A stretch of DNA of 64,000 bases from Sphingomonas oryzagri (GTDB lineage: Bacteria; Pseudomonadota; Alphaproteobacteria; Sphingomonadales; Sphingomonadaceae). How positions within the stretch are numbered: position 1 is the stretch's first letter; each line of letters starts with the position of its first letter. Location of the stretch: positions 987,208 through 1,051,207 of the forward strand of contig NZ_JARYGZ010000001.1 in assembly GCF_029906645.1 (NCBI RefSeq), written 5' to 3'. The notes under the pieces are model-generated. The model searched no databases. It was not told the origin of the DNA and was given only the letters and a program-made list of their open reading frames with translations. The translations under genes were made by a program, and so were the position numbers. This document shows, piece by piece, positions 55,558 to 64,000 of the stretch.

Positions 55558-56568
55558 TCACCCCCCTCGCCCCTTCACCAGCCCCATCGCGCGGAGCAGG
55601 ATCCAGCTCAGCAGCGCGGAGAAGATCGCCACGAATGTCGCCAGCAACGTCCCGTGCTCGCCCTGGGCGAACGGAAGGCCGCCGGTGTTCATCCCGAAGA
55701 AGCCGGTCACCAAGGTCGCCGGCATCATCAGCGCGGTGAGGATCGAGAGCAGGTAGACGTTGTCGTTGGTCCGCTGCGCCGCCTGCAGGTCGAGCTCGTC
55801 GCGCAATAGCTTGAGCTGGTTCTGCGCCGCGACGATGTCCTGCTCCAGCGCCGCCAGACGCGGCTGGAACTGGCGCGCGACGGGCGCCAGCAGCGGCGGC
55901 AGATCCTCGGCATTGCCCATGCGCTGCAGCGTCACGCGGAAGCCGCCGGTGATCCGGTGGAGCTGCGCCGCCCGCCTGCGGGCGGCGATCAGGTCGCGGG
56001 TATCGGGCGCGATATCCTCGGCCAGCAATTGCTCTTCCGCGTCGAGCAATTCGGTCGACAGATCGAGCGCCAGCGTGGCGAGATTGTCGGCGAGCACGTC
56101 GAGCAGGAGCGCGAGCGCCTCGGTCGCGTCCTCCGGATTTTGGCCGCCCTCCAGCCGCTCGCGGAAGATATCGGCGCTGTGCAGCGGCTTGTAGCGGCCT
56201 GTGATCAGGATGCCCGGCTGGAGCGCGACGTGCAGCCCCGCGATCCGCGCGAACGACTCCGCGTCCAGCCCGCGCTCGAAGTCGTGGAGTACCAGCCCCG
56301 CCGTATCGCCCTCGATCGCGAAGCGCTGGTGGCTGTCGCGCTTGAGCATCAGTGCATGGATGGTCGGCGGCAGTTTCGCCTCACCCTCCAGCCAGCGCAG
56401 GCTGCGCACGTCCGAGAGGTTGAGGTGCACCCAGCGAAAGGGTGCGTCCGATGGGGGAACCGAGGCGTGGAGCTTGCTCTCCCCCTCTTCCGTCCGATGA
56501 TAACACCAGACGAGGCCGGGCTGCCGGACAGTCTCCCGCAGCTCGGCCCCGCGATCCTGATACTCCAA
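55558..56568 (-). CDS. ZntB/CorA family divalent cation transporter
   Basis: A 336-residue CorA-superfamily protein. A long soluble N-terminal domain with extended helices is followed by two C-terminal membrane helices. The pore motif GMN is at 292-294 in FGMNTGGLPF; the GMN-x(2)-G-L-P form is characteristic of ZntB rather than classical Mg2+ CorA. Zinc or cadmium export or uptake is therefore the likely role; the direction is debated for the family. It lies 10 bases downstream of the Pit gene. Confidence 0.9.
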   Translation of the reverse strand: MEYQDRGAELRETVRQPGLVWCYHRTEEGESKLHASVPPSDAPFRWVHLNLSDVRSLRWLEGEAKLPPTIHALMLKRDSHQRFAIEGDTAGLVLHDFERGLDAESFARIAGLHVALQPGILITGRYKPLHSADIFRERLEGGQNPEDATEALALLLDVLADNLATLALDLSTELLDAEEQLLAEDIAPDTRDLIAARRRAAQLHRITGGFRVTLQRMGNAEDLPPLLAPVARQFQPRLAALEQDIVAAQNQLKLLRDELDLQAAQRTNDNVYLLSILTALMMPATLVTGFFGMNTGGLPFAQGEHGTLLATFVAIFSALLSWILLRAMGLVKGRGG

Positions 56569-56578
56569 GGCCTGTCCT

Positions 56579-58183
56579 TCAGATCACCTGCGACAGGATG
56601 AGGTATAGCGTACCGGACAGCAGCATGGCGACCGGCAAGGTGACCACCCAGGCGGCGACCATGTTGCGGAGGGTCGACATCTGCAGGCCGGACCCGTTGG
56701 CCGCCATTGTCCCCGCCACGCCGGACGACAGCACGTGGGTGGTCGACACCGGCATGCCGAAGCCGTCGGCGAGGCCGATCGTCGCCATCGCCACCAGCTC
56801 GGCCGAGGCACCCTGCGCGTAGGTGAGATGCGTCTTGCCGATCTTCTCGCCGACCGTCACCACGATCCGCTTCCAGCCGACCATCGTGCCGAGGCCGAGC
56901 GCGAAGGCCACCGCGATCTTCACCCAGGTCGGGATGAAGCGCGTCGCCTTGTCGAGCGAGCCCTTATAGTCCTTCAGCGCCTTGCCCTCGTCGCCCTTGA
57001 ACGGGTTGCTGTCACCGTCGGTCAGGTGCTTGATCGTCTCCGATGCGAGATACATGTCGTTGCGGACGTTCTTGGAGGCAGCCGCCGGAACCTGGCGGAT
57101 CGAGCCATATTCGGCGATCTGACGATCGATGCCCCCGACCAGCGCGCCGAGTGCCGGCACCGTTTGCGGGGTGGACGACTTGTTCTCCAGATAGGCGGTC
57201 AGCGTGGCGCGGGCATCGGTGGGAGCCTGCACACCGCCGCCATGGCTTGCCAGCACCTGCTCGACCTTCGCGGAGCCGGCGTGGAACTGCTGCTCATACT
57301 GCGCCGGCACCGCGCGGTTCAGCGCGTAGGCGGTCGGCACCGTGCCGATCAGGATCAGCATGATGAGGCCCATGCCCTTCTGGCCGTCATTGGAGCCGTG
57401 CGCGAAGCTGACGCCGGTGCAGGTGAAGACCAGCAGGCCGCGGATCCACCAGGGCGGCGGCAGGCCGTCCTTCGGCTCCTCGTAGAGCTTCTTGTTCCTG
57501 ATCAGCACCTTCATGCCGAGGAACAGCAGGCCCGAGAGGAAGAAGCCGAGCAGCGGCGAGAAGATCAGCGCCTCGCCGATCTTGGTCGCCTGGCCCCAGT
57601 CCACGCCCGACGTGCCCGAACGGCCGTGGAGCAGCGCGTTGCAGACGCCGACGCCGATGATCGATCCGATCAGCGTGTGCGAGGAGGAATTGGGGATGCC
57701 CCACCACCAGGTCGCGAGGTTCCAGATGATCGCCGCGATCAGCAGCGAGAATACCATGGCAAAGCCGGCGTCGGATCCCACCTGCAGGATCAGTTCGACC
57801 GGCAGCAGCGAGACGATGCCGAACGCCACCGCGCCGGTGGAGAGCAGCACGCCGAGAAAATTGAAGAATCCCGACCAGACGACCGCGATATTGGCGGGCA
57901 TCGAGTTGGTGTAGATGACGGTCGCGACCGCGTTGGCGGTATCGTGGAAGCCGTTGACGAACTCGAAGCCCAGCGCGATCAGCAGCGCGATGAAGAGCAG
58001 GAAGAAGGGCAACAGCGCGCGGGCGTGCACGCCCGCTTGCGCCGAGTCGTTGTAGACCGACCAGGCCACGAACAGAATCGCCGCGAGCACCGCCGCGCCG
58101 AAACCCGTCGCGCCGGCCAGGCCTAGCCCCTTGTCGAGATCGGGGCGCTGCACGCCCCCGACGTCACCCGCAATCGTCGCCAT
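56579..58183 (-). CDS. Low-affinity inorganic phosphate transporter (Pit family)
   Basis: An inner-membrane phosphate (metal-phosphate) symporter of 534 residues. The two PHO4-family signatures are present in inverted pseudo-repeats: GFEFVNGFHDTANAVATVIYTN in the first half and SFAHGSNDGQKGMG in the second. Ten or so membrane segments surround a roughly 150-residue cytoplasmic loop (about 285-420), as in PitA. Situated near ppk2 and directly upstream of the ZntB-like gene; all three touch phosphate or metal balance, which is suggestive but not proof of a shared pathway. Confidence 0.94.
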   Translation of the reverse strand: MATIAGDVGGVQRPDLDKGLGLAGATGFGAAVLAAILFVAWSVYNDSAQAGVHARALLPFFLLFIALLIALGFEFVNGFHDTANAVATVIYTNSMPANIAVVWSGFFNFLGVLLSTGAVAFGIVSLLPVELILQVGSDAGFAMVFSLLIAAIIWNLATWWWGIPNSSSHTLIGSIIGVGVCNALLHGRSGTSGVDWGQATKIGEALIFSPLLGFFLSGLLFLGMKVLIRNKKLYEEPKDGLPPPWWIRGLLVFTCTGVSFAHGSNDGQKGMGLIMLILIGTVPTAYALNRAVPAQYEQQFHAGSAKVEQVLASHGGGVQAPTDARATLTAYLENKSSTPQTVPALGALVGGIDRQIAEYGSIRQVPAAASKNVRNDMYLASETIKHLTDGDSNPFKGDEGKALKDYKGSLDKATRFIPTWVKIAVAFALGLGTMVGWKRIVVTVGEKIGKTHLTYAQGASAELVAMATIGLADGFGMPVSTTHVLSSGVAGTMAANGSGLQMSTLRNMVAAWVVTLPVAMLLSGTLYLILSQVI

Positions 58184-58247
58184 CGCTCGATACTCCGCTC
58201 GATATCGGGCGGCACGTTAACCAAGCGATGTGACAGTTGCGGGTCGA

Positions 58248-59666
58248 TCAGGGCTGCGCGATCCCGACCAGCGCCCGCACCGTATCCACCGACGTGGTGA
58301 GCTGGCGGGTATGCAGGTCGAGCAGCGCCCGCTCGGCATCGAGCGCGGCGGTCTGCGCGGTCACCACCTCCAGATAGTCGGACGCGCCGTCACGGTAGCG
58401 GGTCAGCGCCAAGTCGCGCGTCGTCTCGCTGGCCTGCGCGGCGTCGCGCTGGTTGCGCTCCTGCGTCACCAGATCGCGGCCGGTGGCAAGGTCGTCTTCC
58501 ACTTCCTTGAACGCGGTGAGCACGGTCTGCTTGTAGGTTGCCGACGCCTCGTTGAATTCGGCCCGCGCGACCCGCACCTGCGCGGCGCGCTTGCCGCCGT
58601 CGAAGATGGTGAGCGCCGCCGCTGCCGGGCCGAGCGCCCAGAAGCTGCTGGCGGTGCCGAACAGGTTCGGCCCGGTCGTCTCGAAGCCCCCCGCCCCGCC
58701 CAGCGAGATCGCCGGGAAGAAGGCCGCGCGCGCCACGCCGATCCGCGCGTTGGCGGCATAGACACGGCGTTCGGCCGCATCGATGTCGGGCCGGCGCTGG
58801 AGCAGGGTCGACGGCGTGCCGGTCGGGAAGGCGGGCGGTGCCGACTGGCGGGTATCCGGCGCCAGCGAGAAGCTGGAGGGACTCTCGCCGACCAGCACCG
58901 CGATCGCGGTCTCATAGGCGGCACGTTGCGAAGGCAGGCTCGCCAGTTCCGCCTTGGCCGAGGCGAGCTGCGCCCGCGCGCGCGACGTGTCGAGGCCGGA
59001 CGCGATGCCGCCCGAATGACGTACGTCGGTCAGCTCATAAGCGCGCTGATAGGCCTCCACGGTCTGGCGAAGAAGCCCCTCGCGGGCATCGAGACCGCGC
59101 ATCTGGAAATATGCGGTGGCAAGACTGGTCTGGAGACCCAGCCGCACCCCGGCGAGGTCCGCGGCGCTGGCCTGCGCCTCGCCTTTGCTCGCCTTCACCT
59201 GGTTGCGGATGCGACCGAACAGATCGATCTCCCAGTTCAGCGACGCACCTACCTCATAGGCATTCTGCGTAACCGTCTTGCCACTGCTCAGCGGGCGGTT
59301 CCTGGCGTAGCGCTCGCGCTCCGCATCTCCGCTCACTCCGATCGTGGGGTAGAGATCCGCATTGGCCGCATGCAGCGATCCAACCGCCTCGTCATAGCGC
59401 GCGACCGCTGCGGCGAGCGAGGGGCTGCCCTTTTCGATCCGGCCTTCGAGATCCGTCAGCACCGGGTCGCCGACCGCCTGCCACCACGCGGCGGGCGGAG
59501 CGTCGGCGGCGGGCGCGGCGACGCTCCAGCCGGTCGGCACCTCCTTGTAGGTGGAGGTCGCCGCCACCTGCGGGCGATGATAATCGGGCGCCAGCGAACA
59601 TCCGGCCAGCAAGGATCCGGACGTCGCAAGCAGCGCGGCGGCGAGCGCCGGCTTACTGCTTCGCAT
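58248..59666 (-). CDS. NodT-type outer membrane efflux lipoprotein
   Basis: The outer membrane factor of the tripartite pump, 472 residues from the ATG at 59666. A lipoprotein signal with lipobox LAGC (Cys23) is followed by SLAPDYHRPQV, the usual NodT/OprM opening. Two OEP repeats are visible, for example ASLNWEIDLFGRIRNQVKASKGEA in the first and RVARAEFNEASATYKQTV in the second. It overlaps the membrane fusion protein gene by 14 bases, so all three pump genes form one operon transcribed leftward. Confidence 0.92.
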   Translation of the reverse strand: MRSSKPALAAALLATSGSLLAGCSLAPDYHRPQVAATSTYKEVPTGWSVAAPAADAPPAAWWQAVGDPVLTDLEGRIEKGSPSLAAAVARYDEAVGSLHAANADLYPTIGVSGDAERERYARNRPLSSGKTVTQNAYEVGASLNWEIDLFGRIRNQVKASKGEAQASAADLAGVRLGLQTSLATAYFQMRGLDAREGLLRQTVEAYQRAYELTDVRHSGGIASGLDTSRARAQLASAKAELASLPSQRAAYETAIAVLVGESPSSFSLAPDTRQSAPPAFPTGTPSTLLQRRPDIDAAERRVYAANARIGVARAAFFPAISLGGAGGFETTGPNLFGTASSFWALGPAAAALTIFDGGKRAAQVRVARAEFNEASATYKQTVLTAFKEVEDDLATGRDLVTQERNQRDAAQASETTRDLALTRYRDGASDYLEVVTAQTAALDAERALLDLHTRQLTTSVDTVRALVGIAQP

Positions 59667-60843
59667 CGGCGCCACCCTGCTGCGGCTGCATGACCTTCAC
59701 GGGATCGCCGGTCTCGATCGAATCCGGCGGGCTGACGATGATCCGGTCGGTCTTGGTCAGACCGGATGTCACCTCCAGCGTGTCGCCCATGTCGCGGCCG
59801 ATCTTGATCTGGTGAACAACCGCCTTGTTGTTCGGACCGACCGTTGCGACCAGCGTGCCATCACTGCGATAGAGGATGGCGCTGGCCGGCACCACGACCG
59901 AGCCGGAGGTGCCGGTGATCGGGAAGCGGACCTGCGCGTATGCGCCGGGCTTCAACGCGCCGTCACCATTGGTGGCCTGTAGCTCCACAAGCACCGTGCC
60001 GGACTGCTGATCCACAGCATCCGCCGTGCGCGTCATCACCGCATCGAAGGTGCGACCAGGATATTCCGGCAGCGTCAGCGTGGCGTGCAGGCCGGGGTGC
60101 AGCTCGGCGGAATAGGCTTGCGGCACCCGAACATAGATACGCATCTTGCTGACATCGGAGACGGTGAACAGCGGCTGGGCGTTGCTGGCCCCGGCAGTAA
60201 CGAGCTGGCCGATCTGCGTCGACCGGCTCGTCACGACGCCACCGAACGGAGCGACGATGCGCGAGAATCCCTGCAGCGCCTGTAGACGGCTCACGTTCGC
60301 CGCGGCGGCATTGGTGACCGCACGCTTGGCAGCGAAGTCACCCGATTTCTCGTCGGCTTCCTGCTTGGAGACGGCATCCTTCTGGAGAAGCGTGGCCCAA
60401 CGCGCCGATGTCGTAGAGGCAAGCGCCTCGTTGGCCTTGGCGGTCTGGAGATCGGCGCGCGCGGCGGCGAGCTGCTGGTCGACGTCCGGCGTATCGATTA
60501 CCGCCATCACCTGCCCGGCCTTCACCGGAGAACCGATATCAACGAACCACTTGCTGACGTAGCCGTTCGTCCGGGCGTAAAGCGGAGCGGAGTTGAACGC
60601 CTGCACATTGCCGGGCAGCACCAGCGCATTGCCCGCATCCATCGCCGTGGGCAGCGCGACCGATACGGTGGAAACCGACTGATCCTGCGTCCAGTCCTTC
60701 AGCGCGTTTTCCGAACGATGGCGCGAGAAGATGCCCCAGGCCACCGCCAGCATCGCGACGATCAGCGCGATGATGCCGATCTTCTTCAGCGTACCGTTGT
60801 CCACCGACGGCGCCTCCCCGTCATGGGTGGTCACGTCATGCAT
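59653..60843 (-). CDS. RND efflux membrane fusion protein (periplasmic adaptor)
   Basis: The HlyD/AcrA-type adaptor of the pump, 396 residues. The ATG at 60843 gives one N-terminal membrane anchor (residues about 20-40). The lipoyl half-motifs (ARTNGYVSKWFVDIGSPVKAG and IVAPFGGVVTSRSTQIGQLV) flank an alpha-helical hairpin. A beta-barrel and a membrane-proximal domain follow. It is not a lipoprotein, unlike AcrA. It overlaps the pump gene by 8 bases and the outer membrane factor gene by 14. Confidence 0.93.
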   Translation of the reverse strand: MHDVTTHDGEAPSVDNGTLKKIGIIALIVAMLAVAWGIFSRHRSENALKDWTQDQSVSTVSVALPTAMDAGNALVLPGNVQAFNSAPLYARTNGYVSKWFVDIGSPVKAGQVMAVIDTPDVDQQLAAARADLQTAKANEALASTTSARWATLLQKDAVSKQEADEKSGDFAAKRAVTNAAAANVSRLQALQGFSRIVAPFGGVVTSRSTQIGQLVTAGASNAQPLFTVSDVSKMRIYVRVPQAYSAELHPGLHATLTLPEYPGRTFDAVMTRTADAVDQQSGTVLVELQATNGDGALKPGAYAQVRFPITGTSGSVVVPASAILYRSDGTLVATVGPNNKAVVHQIKIGRDMGDTLEVTSGLTKTDRIIVSPPDSIETGDPVKVMQPQQGGADAKQ

Positions 60844-63800
60844 GGGCTTCCTCCAGGCGGTCGGCGACGCTGTGGTCCGGGCGCCCCTTGCGGTGGGCGA
60901 CGCTGAACACGACGGGCACGAACATAAGCGTTGCAAAGGTGGCGACCATCAGGCCGCCGATCACGGCGCGGCCGAGCGGAGCATTCTGCTCGCCGCCTTC
61001 GCCCAGCCCCATGGCCATCGGCAGCATACCGATGATCATGGCGAGCGCGGTCATCAGAACCGGCCGGAAACGGGTCATGCCCGCCTCGAAGGCCGCCTTG
61101 GTGGCGTCGCCCAACTCCTCCAGCTTCTCGCGGGCGAAGCTGATCACGAGGATCGAGTTGGCGGTCGCCACGCCCATGCACATGATCGATCCGATCAGCG
61201 CGGGCACCGAAAGCTGCGTACCGGTGAGGAAGAGCATCCAGACGATGCCGGCGACGGCGCCGGGCAGCGCCGTGATGATCACGAACGGATCGAGCCAGCT
61301 CTGGAAGTTCACCACGATCAACAGGTAGATCAGCACGATCGCACCGAGCAGGCCGAAGAACAGGCCGCTGAAGGCGGTGTTCATCGTCGCATACTGGCCG
61401 CGCATGGTGACCGTCACGCCCTTGGGCGCCTTCATCTTCTTGATCATGGCGTTGATGTCGCCCGCCACCGCGCCCAGGTCGCGATCCGCCGGCGTCGCGT
61501 AGATGTCGACGGTCGGCTGGATGTTGTAGTGGGTAACGACGGTGCTGCTCGCGCTGCGCTGGATATTGGCGACACCGCCAAGGATCTGGGGCGCTGCATT
61601 CGTATTCGCGCCCGTGACCGGGATGTTGTTCAGCTCGTTCATCGACCGGATGCGATATTCCGGTGCCTGCGCGACGACGGTATATTGCACGCCGTTTTCC
61701 GGGTTCACGAAGTAGACCGGTGCCGTCTGCGAAGTACCGGCCAGCGCGTTTGCGACCGACGTGGTGACGTCCTTCTCGGTCAGCCCGTATTGCCCGATCC
61801 GTGAACGGTCGGCGATCACCTTGAGCGTCGGATAGCTGGCCGACTGCTGGATGCGCCCGTCCGCCGCGCCGGGTATGGCTTTCAGCCCCTTCAGGATCTG
61901 CTGGGCGAACGCCATGTTCTGATCGGCCTTCTTGCCGCTGATCTGGATATCGATCGGCGCGGGCGAACCGAAGTTCAGGATCTGGCTGGTGATGTCGGCC
62001 GGCAGGAACGCGAAGTCGGTTCCGGGGAAGGCGCGGGGCAACTGCTCGCGCATCGTTTTCACATAGTCCGCGGTCGGATGGTGATCCTCGCCGAGCGTGA
62101 TCAGAATGTCGCCGTCCTGCGGGCCGACCGTGCCGGAATTGTTGTAGGTCGTGTTGATGCTCGACACGGGCAGGCCCATGTTGTCGACCACCGTGACGAG
62201 CTCATTGGGCGGGATGATCTGGCGGATCTTGCGCTCGATCCGGTCGAACTCGGCTGCCGTGTCCTCGATGCGCGAGCCGACCGGCGCACGGACGTGCAGC
62301 GTGATCTGCCCGGCATCCACCGTCGGGAAGAAGTTGCGGCCGAGGAACGGCACCAACAGGAACGACAGCACGACGATGACCAGGAAGCCGATTGCGAACG
62401 GCTTGCGGGCACCAAGCGCCCTCTGCAACAACCCGCCATAACCATGGCGCACCTTCTCGAAGCGAGCCTCGAACCCGCGCTGAAAATTGACCAGCGGATT
62501 CCGGCTCGTCTGTGCACGCGCATGTTCGTGCGCGGCATCGTGCGGCTTCAGCAGATACATTGCCATCGTCGGCACCAGCGTACGCGACAGGATGAACGAT
62601 CCGATCATCGCGAAGACCACGGCCAGGGCCAGCGGCACGAACAGGAAGCCGGCCACGCCGGGCAGGAAGAACATCGGCACGAACACGATGCAGATGCACA
62701 GCAGCGAGACGAAGGCCGGCGTCACGATCTGCGCCGCGCCGTCGAGGATCGACTGGACGACGCCCTTCCCCTGCTCGAGATGCCAGTTGATGTTCTCGAT
62801 CGTCACCGTCGCATCGTCGACCAGGATGCCGACCGCGAGGCTGAGGCCGCCCAGCGTCATGATGTTGAGCGTGTTGCCCGTCATGCCCAGGAAGATGATC
62901 GCGAACAGGATGGCGAGCGGGATCGAGATCGCGATGATCACCGTCGAGCGCCATGATCCGAGGAACAGCAGGATCATGATCGAGGTCAGCGCGGCGGCAA
63001 TGGCGCCTTCCTTGATGACGCCCGAAATCGCGGCGCGCACGAACAGTGACTGATCGCCGATCGGCTGGATCTTGAGCTGCGGCGGCAACGTCGCGGCGAT
63101 GCTCGGGATCTTGTCCTTCACGCCCTGGACGATGGACAGCGTCGAGGCCTTGCCGTTCTTCAGCACGGTCAGCAGCACCGATCGGGTGCCGTCGACGTGG
63201 ACGACGTTCTGCTGCGGCGCGAAGCCATCGCGGACGTGGGCCACGTCGCGCATGTAGATGGTGGCACCGTTGACCGTTTTGACCGGCAGGTCGTTGAACG
63301 CGTCAATCGAATCCGGCGAGTTGTTCAGCGCGATATTGTATTGGAACTCACCGATCTTGGCGAAGCCGACCGGATTGATCTGCTGCTGCGCCGCGATCGC
63401 GTTACCGACGTCCTGCGCCGAAAGCCCCTTGGACTGGAGCGCCTGCGGATCGAGATCGATCTGCACCTGACGTTGCTTGCCGCCCGACGGATACGGCATG
63501 GCCGCGCCGGGAATGGTGACGAGCGCCGGGCGGATCTGGTTCTGCCCCAGATCGAACAGCGTCTTTTCGGACAGGCCGTTGCCGGAGATCGCCAGCTGCA
63601 GGATCGGCACGGTCGACGCGTTGTAGTTCAGGATCAGCGGCGGAGTGACGCCCGGCGGCATCTGCTTCAGCACCGTCTGCGACACGGAGGTAACCTGCGC
63701 GGTCGCGGTGCGGATATCGGCGCCCGGCTGGAAGAAGATCTTCACGACGCCGATGCCGTTCATCGAGTTGCTCTCGATATGCTCGATGTCGTTGACGGTG

Positions 63801-64000
63801 GTCGTCAGCACGCGCTCGAACGGCGTGATGATGCGGCCGGACATGTCATCCGGCGACAGGCCGGTATATTGCCACGCCGTCGCGATCACGGGCACGCCGA
63901 TGTTCGGGAAGATGTCGACTGGGGTGCGGGCCGCCTGGAGAACACCGCCGATGGCGATCAGGATCGCCATAACGATGAAGGTCAACGGCCTGGCAAGGGC
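60836..64000 (-). CDS. RND efflux pump permease (5' end outside window)
   Basis: The inner-membrane proton-driven pump of the tripartite system. The visible part is 1,055 codons; the frame remains open through the right edge (ALARPLTF before the IVMAILI segment), so only about the first 5 to 15 residues are missing. The DIFPNIGVPVI segment after TM1, the GGLSLAVGILVDDATVTIENI motif in TM4 with paired acidic residues, and the RVRQ/TFVPxxYSV-like second-half repeats are typical of the AcrB/HAE1 superfamily. It groups in appearance with the large set of HAE1-like pumps of unassigned substrate. No regulator gene is visible. Confidence 0.93.
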   Translation of the reverse strand, partial: ALARPLTFIVMAILIAIGGVLQAARTPVDIFPNIGVPVIATAWQYTGLSPDDMSGRIITPFERVLTTTVNDIEHIESNSMNGIGVVKIFFQPGADIRTATAQVTSVSQTVLKQMPPGVTPPLILNYNASTVPILQLAISGNGLSEKTLFDLGQNQIRPALVTIPGAAMPYPSGGKQRQVQIDLDPQALQSKGLSAQDVGNAIAAQQQINPVGFAKIGEFQYNIALNNSPDSIDAFNDLPVKTVNGATIYMRDVAHVRDGFAPQQNVVHVDGTRSVLLTVLKNGKASTLSIVQGVKDKIPSIAATLPPQLKIQPIGDQSLFVRAAISGVIKEGAIAAALTSIMILLFLGSWRSTVIIAISIPLAILFAIIFLGMTGNTLNIMTLGGLSLAVGILVDDATVTIENINWHLEQGKGVVQSILDGAAQIVTPAFVSLLCICIVFVPMFFLPGVAGFLFVPLALAVVFAMIGSFILSRTLVPTMAMYLLKPHDAAHEHARAQTSRNPLVNFQRGFEARFEKVRHGYGGLLQRALGARKPFAIGFLVIVVLSFLLVPFLGRNFFPTVDAGQITLHVRAPVGSRIEDTAAEFDRIERKIRQIIPPNELVTVVDNMGLPVSSINTTYNNSGTVGPQDGDILITLGEDHHPTADYVKTMREQLPRAFPGTDFAFLPADITSQILNFGSPAPIDIQISGKKADQNMAFAQQILKGLKAIPGAADGRIQQSASYPTLKVIADRSRIGQYGLTEKDVTTSVANALAGTSQTAPVYFVNPENGVQYTVVAQAPEYRIRSMNELNNIPVTGANTNAAPQILGGVANIQRSASSTVVTHYNIQPTVDIYATPADRDLGAVAGDINAMIKKMKAPKGVTVTMRGQYATMNTAFSGLFFGLLGAIVLIYLLIVVNFQSWLDPFVIITALPGAVAGIVWMLFLTGTQLSVPALIGSIMCMGVATANSILVISFAREKLEELGDATKAAFEAGMTRFRPVLMTALAMIIGMLPMAMGLGEGGEQNAPLGRAVIGGLMVATFATLMFVPVVFSVAHRKGRPDHSVADRLEEAHA

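Overview
This window is chromosomal DNA of a GC-rich alphaproteobacterium, most likely a member of the Sphingomonadales (Sphingomonas-like). Supporting features are the dusB-ntrB-ntrC-ntrY-ntrX-hfq-hflX cluster, an hfq gene carrying two Sm domains, a fused ispDF, a PopZ-type (DUF2497) gene, a HemB without the zinc cysteine triad, small secreted proteins of a sphingomonad type, and a CCTCCCCC/GGGGGAGG hairpin repeat. Coding density is very high. Many neighbours overlap by 4 bases (ATGA or GTGA). There are no rRNA genes, no CRISPR array, no insertion sequence and no prophage block.

Layout. 1-6.7 kb (+): end of rlpA, dacC-type carboxypeptidase, tmk, holB, metG, tatD and an MBL-fold hydrolase, which look like one envelope and DNA-replication operon. 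It ends at a strong hairpin facing a small Gly/His-rich secreted protein gene (-). 7.3-10.3 kb: tRNA-Cys (-), then an atypical PIMT-like methyltransferase, a TolC-family outer membrane protein and a PopZ-like protein. 10.3-18.2 kb: valS, GNAT, MATE exporter, a lipid kinase (-), fdhD, hemB, GNAT. 18.2-24 kb (-): yjbQ, two tandem exported DUF885 putative metallopeptidases, a CII/CP76-like regulator, tRNA-Pro, and two small exported proteins. 24-30 kb (+): a fused GT4 glycosyltransferase followed by a GH130 enzyme, then ettA and a DUF1444-like protein. 30.3-33 kb (-): a small secreted protein, a large unknown membrane protein and a beta-carbonic anhydrase. 33.1-36.8 kb: lipA and a Coq10/RatA START protein (+), facing cinA, a small exported protein and ispDF (-).

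36.8-46.4 kb (+): dusB, ntrB, ntrC, ntrY, ntrX, double-Hfq hfq and hflX, a nitrogen and post-transcriptional regulatory cluster. 46.5-48.4 kb (-): gmk and mazG, separated by a 424-base region with a palindrome-centred divergent promoter and strongly folded sequence but no credible protein gene. 48.5-55.4 kb: an MscS-family channel, a BaiN/HI0933 flavoprotein, a PaaI thioesterase, an S10 serine carboxypeptidase and ppk2. 55.4-58.2 kb: a 139-bp terminal-inverted-repeat element, a ZntB/CorA transporter and a Pit phosphate transporter. 58.2-64 kb (-): a tripartite RND efflux operon (RND pump, membrane fusion protein, NodT-type outer membrane factor); the pump gene runs off the right edge.

Most of the window is core genome. 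I see no clear new multi-gene system. The points most worth checking are the two-Sm-domain Hfq with a disordered N-terminal tail and a possible internal start, the operator-like divergent promoter and possible structured RNA between gmk and mazG, the GT4/GH130 pair, the PIMT-like enzyme lacking its catalytic motif, and the CII-like regulator outside any prophage. All assignments are made by reading the sequence; no database search was run.
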